NCBI RefSeq assembly: GCF_964355755.1
Contig: NC_092679.1
Span: 14,002,932 to 14,066,931 of the forward strand
DNA: 64,000 bases
From: Antedon mediterranea
Taxonomy: Eukaryota; Echinodermata; Crinoidea; Comatulida; Antedonidae
Reading direction: 5' to 3'
Made by a program: the position numbers and the translations under genes
Part shown: positions 47,801 to 53,800 of the stretch, one piece after another
Layout of the letters: every line of letters begins with the position of its first letter
How positions within the stretch are numbered: the stretch's first letter is position 1
The notes under the pieces: model-generated
The model's input: only the letters and a program-made list of their open reading frames with translations
Database searches by the model: none
Told to the model about the DNA's origin: nothing

Positions 47801-50800
47801 TCAGCCATTGGACGCGTCTATAAACGATCTCTTTGACGGTAAGCCGTCTCGGGACGACATAACAATGACTGACTCGATTGCTCTGGGCAGTAATGTGCCA
47901 CTATCGGTTAAAAATAAAATATGGGCAAATGGATACATTGACCTCAGGACTCTGATCAATAACGACAATGATACTCATGGTGTCTCGTTATCAATTATTG
48001 ATAAACAACTCCGTGTAGAGACAGACAACAGTAAGAAAAAGCTAATCACAATTACTGAATGGATGCGGGCAATTACAATATACATGTCCATATTTGTCGG
48101 AAAAATCACCTGCTCAATGTTTGCCTATGCTTAAATATGTCAGCAACATACTAGAATTACATGCTTTGGGGAACCTGAGCTGGCAAAGCACGACAGGGCA
48201 GGCCTTTAAATTCCGATGTGCTTCACCCAGAGCTTATGTTAAAACTGGCTTCGTTAGGGAATGCATCTTCTTTCAGACCTAACCCTCGTCCACATGGACA
48301 GCATAATTTTCGTGGCCAACAGATATGTTTAAAATTTAATGCCGGGAAGCAATGCCACGCCCCCACACGCCGCCTCTGACATCTGTGTACCGACTGCCGT
48401 CAACCACACCCCAGAATTCAATGCAATAAACCACGAACGACAAGTCGTCAAACCGGCACTCGAGCAAACCCATCTACCCACGCCAGTGGGAGTAACTGAG
48501 CATTCATGGTATTTAGCAGGGTATACACAAGAATTGTTTAACGAATTGTTAGTCGGGTTCTCGTTTGGATTCCGTCTCCTCTGTTTAAAGCCCCCGGTTC
48601 CGGGCATCGCCCGCAACCATCCAAGTGCCCTCGATCACCCGATACAGATAGAAGAATTTATTTCTAATGGTTTACGACTCGGTAGATTGGCTGGCCCTTT
48701 CGAGTCCCCTCCGTTTGATAAATTGATCTCCTCGCCATTGGGTGTTGTTCCCAAAGCTGAATTAGGCAAATATCGCATTATTCAGGACCTGTCGTACCCC
48801 GGGGGGCTTCTGTCAACTCAGGGATTCCACATGATGTTTCACGTGTCTCATACGACACAATCAACGATGTAGTTAGATTAGTATTAAACAAGGCCAACAG
48901 CCATTAAGTCGCGTGCTACAATGCATAGTGATACCGGACCGACAGACAAACAGACTGACAGACAGACAGACCGACAGACAGACGGACCGACCGACATAGT
49001 GAACTATACTGACCGAAATTACTGAACATGTTTAAAAATGTTGAAATGTTTAAAAACATTTATATTTTTTTAATTTACACGTGCGTAGCCTGTCACATTT
49101 GACGTGCTCGTATAACGTAATTTCGAGTTGAAAATTAAGTCAAGAAAACAGAAATCGGGCAAAAAGTGTGCGCAATAACATTTAACGCGCAGTGCGCGCG
49201 CAAAAATCTGCGCACTCATGGCAATTTTGTAAACGCTTAAAATTGCCTGAAACGTACTCTTATTTCATCGAAAATAAATTTTGAAAATTTTAAGCACGCG
49301 TACGCATGCGTTACATGCGCTACGCACGTAATTGTATTGCCATATGATGATTTATGCCCTGAAATTTATGAGTACCAAATTTTATTTAATTGTGATTCAT
49401 GGTTGTTAAGATATGATTACAAACGTGATTTCGTTAAATCGTGCGTAGACCGCGTAATTTTTTATTGCGCACCGTGAAAACATAACCACATCGATTCCTG
49501 GCCATAAGGAATATTCTGTGAAAAATTGACTTAGCTAGATTAAACTGATATCAAGATAAGGTCATAAAGCGACAAAACGCATAGTGATACCGGACCGACA
49601 GACAGACAGACCGACAGACCGACAGACAGACAGACAGACAGACCGACCGACCGACTTAGTGAACTATAGAGTCGCTTCCACGCGACTAAAAATGGACCTA
49701 GGCCATTAATGTCTAAGACTGATATAGAAGACGCCTTCAGGGTTATCCCTATTCATCCGGATGATTACCATTTGCTGGGGTTTTCTTGGGACGGCAGGTT
49801 CTTTTATGACCGGTGTTTGCCTATGGGCGCCAGTCGCTCATGCAACATTTTCGAATCATTTAGTAAAGCGTTAGTACAATATAGATACTGCGTAACAAAT
49901 TTAATGTAAGGGATGTATCCCATATTCTGGATGATTTTTTCTTCGTCGGCCCTAAAGATTCCAATGACTGCCACAACTCACTGCCTCAATTTTGATATCT
50001 TTGCGACAAGATCGGGGTTCTTATAAGGCGTCTAAGACTGTAACTCCGACTAATGTCATTACAATATACGGGATTGAGGTGGACACAGTCTTGATGGATT
50101 GTGGCCTCCCGTTACCTAAGATTACAAAAACTGTAACAAAAATAAATGAATTTTTAAATAGAAAAAAAGTCACACACACAATGGTTGGCCTGCTTAATTA
50201 CGCTTGTAGTGTGGTGGTGCCGGGTAGAGCGTTTTTACGCCGTATGATAAACCTCCTGTCATTAGCTAAACATCCATCTCATTTCATTTGCTTAACTTAA
50301 CTCATGGAGTTAATGACGATTTGCGGATATGGCTAACATTCCTTGAATCTTTTAATGGGAAAGCCCTTATCCTTCCAGAAAAATGGCTAAATTCTTCGAA
50401 ACTGCGCTTATTGGTTGCGCCGCAGTATTTTGCGACAGATGGTTATACATCGACTGGGGGTCTGACTTTGTAGGTTTTTCGATCGCTGTTTTGGAGTTAT
50501 TTCCAATTGTTAATGCCTTAGAAATATGGAGGCATGAGCTCGCTAATCGCCGCATTTTGTTTCGTTGTGATAATTCAGCTGTTGTGGCTGTTATCAATGA
50601 GAAATCTGCTAAAGACAAAACGCTTTAATGCGTCTTATTCGGCGGTTAGTACTAATATGCCTCCAGTATAAGACTATTTTTTTTTTAACTTTATGTTTAC
50701 ATTTACATATATTTTGTAATTGCGATAATTTTGTTTAATAATGACTATTACTTTACTTGTCTTTTGAATGTATATTGTCCCTTACCATGCAATTCAGCAG

Positions 50801-53800
50801 ATTTGCTGCCAATTGGTTTGTTTTTAATAAAGAAAAGAAAAGAAAAGAAAAAGTATAACATACAATTCCGTACAATGCATATTCCTGGAGTAGATAACGT
50901 GTTGGCGGATCTTTTATCAAGGAAAAAATTTACAGAGGCTCTGGAATCCATTAATTCTATTAGTCCAAATCTAATTCATGTTCCGTCCTACCACATTTAT
51001 ATTTAATTTATTCCTATTTACAGGTGTTGTGTGTTCCTGCAAACAACATGGTACCCCTTAGCTGTGAAGCTACAACACTCATTCACTCGTCATTGGCGCC
51101 AGCCACTATTAAGGCGTATCAACGCAATATTCAAAAGTTGGCTTCATGGTTGGGAAAACTCGTTCAGTTCCCTATAAACCCGGCTCCGGTATGCAACTTT
51201 TTGGCACATTTACATGGTCTACAATATGCACCTAGAACAATTTCATTTCGTCCGTCTCTTTTATCCACAAACTAGCAGACTTACCCGATCCTTGTAATTC
51301 GTTTTTGGTTGTAAAAATTTGACGTGGCGTGCATTATGCTTCGGATCGTCCGGATGTACGCTTGCCTATCACTGCAGAAATTTTGACTAAATTGTTAGCG
51401 AGTCTAGAGTCGATCGAACCTAGTTTACCTTACGGTTCTCATTTAATAATATTACTCCATGCTATCAATATCATTCTAATTTCTTTTTTCAAACTTTTGC
51501 AACTCTACGTTCATTTCATGCAACTTTTGTATTGGCGAAAAGGGAGGAATTCAAATAATTCCTCCTCTTGAGTTTACAGCCTCTCTACACAAATCAACAA
51601 ACAAGCCAGAAAAAAAGTGTTTGTCTGTGGCAGCCTGGAATATAAAAATGTTCTGTAATGAAAATGAGAGTTGTTTTTTGTTTTCTTTGTTTCAGTTTAT
51701 TAGTGTTAACATTGTCATATTTGTGTGTGCGTAAACCGATTCAAATGATCTAGATTGCGCTAGACCGCCAAAGCTTCCAGGGTGATTCGCCCCCTGGACC
51801 CCAACCGGGGGCCCTTGGCGTCCCCCTGGCCCCAGCCCATGGTTGCTCGCTTCGCTCGCAAAATGCTCACATATTGGTTGACCCCCGCTTTAATTCTTTG
51901 CTGGCTGCGCCCCTTATAGATTACTTTTCAGGGCCTTTTCCCTTACCGCGTTCCAAGGGTTCTTCCGGATTGGTGAATTGGCCGTAGGTAAAGGGGACGC
52001 GGATAAGAAGGTCGGGCAATGCAGTGATCTATGTCTTTCTGGTAATTCAGCTTCCTTAACTATAGGCCTATACCATCACAAAACCGGCGTAGGTAAGCCC
52101 CCTATCCATATTTCATTCAATAGTGCCACGGGCGCTCGGTTCTCAGTCCAGTAAAATGTTTACGTGATTACACCAAACATTTTCGGCATACCTCTGGTCC
52201 TTTGTTCCAACATATTTATGGACGGTCGGCCGATTGCGGCTCGTTTCATATACGCAAAACTAAAAGAGGCGATTTGTTTCAATGGTCTTGACCCTACATT
52301 ATAAAGGTCATAGTTTGTCGGGTTTGTGGCATGTTCACCCAGCAAACTTGTATTTTAATTAGTTTTAGTTTAGTAAGTCAAGTTAATCTTTGGATTCTTG
52401 ATAACCAGGCATATTATATTTAACATTCAATATATATTTATGTGATTTTATGTAATAACCAAGGTGTTTAGTTAGTAGTAGTTATTGTCCGTACATATAC
52501 GGTACACTCGATAGGGGCAGCCCATACATTATGTAGGCCTATACGTCTTAGATGGAACTAAATTAGTTATGGGCTGCCCTATTATTATTACAACTCTAGT
52601 ATTATATATGATATTATGTGTTTCCTCATTTAAATAAATATATGACAATTTCCATCCAACTTGGTGTTATTGTATTTTTCCGTCTGGCCTCTTGCGGCAT
52701 AAAGGTATATTTTCGTAGTTACTTCTAATATATACTCACAGTGTTTGAAGAGATGACATATTTGCAAAGATTTTTGTTGAGATACTTTGAATATTATTTT
52801 TGCCGAGAAGCAAATTTTTAACTGCAGGTATTTTACGGTCTTCTAATGAGGTTAGACTGTTCCAACTTACATCCCTGAAATACAATATAGTTATGTTATA
52901 ATTATATTGACATCTCAAAGAGGTTATGCTTGAAAGATTATAATTTAATTTATATTTATATTGTTACTACATGTGTTATTGTTTATTGTAAATGTTTATT
53001 CTTATGGTGTTTTTATCCTTAAGGGCCACAATGGAAATAAGTTTGACCTTTGGTTACTTTTTTGTGTTACCCTGAATTCATTCTTTGTATTTTTTATGTT
53101 GTGTTATTTTATGAATTCGAATAAAGAAATGAAAAAAATGAAAATATTATATTTCAGTGAGCAATACTTAGATAATAACATTAGGCCTACAATTACGCCT
53201 TGGTTAGACATTGATTTGTCATGTATACAATTACTTTTCAATAACATATAAATACATACTACACTAGAAAGATATTACATTACTTATTATTACATTGTTT
53301 TTCCATATGGCTTAAAGGCCGGTGCACACTAAATAATTACACGCAAAGTGACAAGCGTCAAATCGAAGCGAGTCGCATGAAGCTTGAACAAGTTAGACCA
53401 TCGCGAACAAAGTGTCTCGATCCGAGTATATTTCCCATTGGAAGCGAAGCGTCACGCGTCATTTTCGACAGTTCCGGTTTGATCTGGGCGTAGAGAGAGG
53501 CCTAGGCTGGTAGGCCTAGGCCTAGAGGCATAATAAGCTAGGTAGGCCTAGCTTTGGTATTTGCAAATCTATCTCCAATATACTGGGTGTGTAGAAAGCG
53601 ACGACCTCGAATTGGACGACCCCAACGACCCGGGTGACCTCGAATTGGACGACCTAGAATTGGACGACCCATAACACGAAACCGACGACCCCTTTTGCCT
53701 AGCCTAGCCTAGGCCTAAGTGTGGTATAACATCCCGAAGCCGAACATAGCCAAAGATCTTTAAACCATACCTTATTATTATAATACTCGCAAGCAAGCAA

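Larger units (their letters stand above)
46478..52660 (+). mobile_element. Ngaro/DIRS-like tyrosine-recombinase retroelement, with insertions
   Basis: A plus-strand remnant in the order SGNH hydrolase-like ORF, Gag with CCCH/CCHC cysteines, RT, RNase H, tyrosine recombinase. Several frameshifts and at least three inserted segments break it (48888-49690, about 50664-50850, about 51475-51925). RT motifs of the DIRS/Ngaro type are clear (SPLGVVPK, KTDIEDAFR, LDDFFFVGPK), as is the recombinase Arg-containing block GFFRIGELA. A hairpin-forming end, GGGCAGCCCATA ... TATGGGCTGCCC, lies at 52515-52586. It occupies the large intron between LRR exons 52740 and 43360, on the opposite strand. The split direct repeats of the ends were not identified. 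Confidence 0.75.

Noticed and set aside
48948-49660. CRISPR-like array in the GACC/GACA runs
   Set aside because: These are simple tetranucleotide microsatellites without unique spacers, inside a dispersed repeat of an animal genome.
52480-52600. Rho-independent terminator at the GGGCAGCCCATA hairpin
   Set aside because: The stem halves are about 50 bp apart and the host is a eukaryote; more likely part of the Ngaro-like element end.
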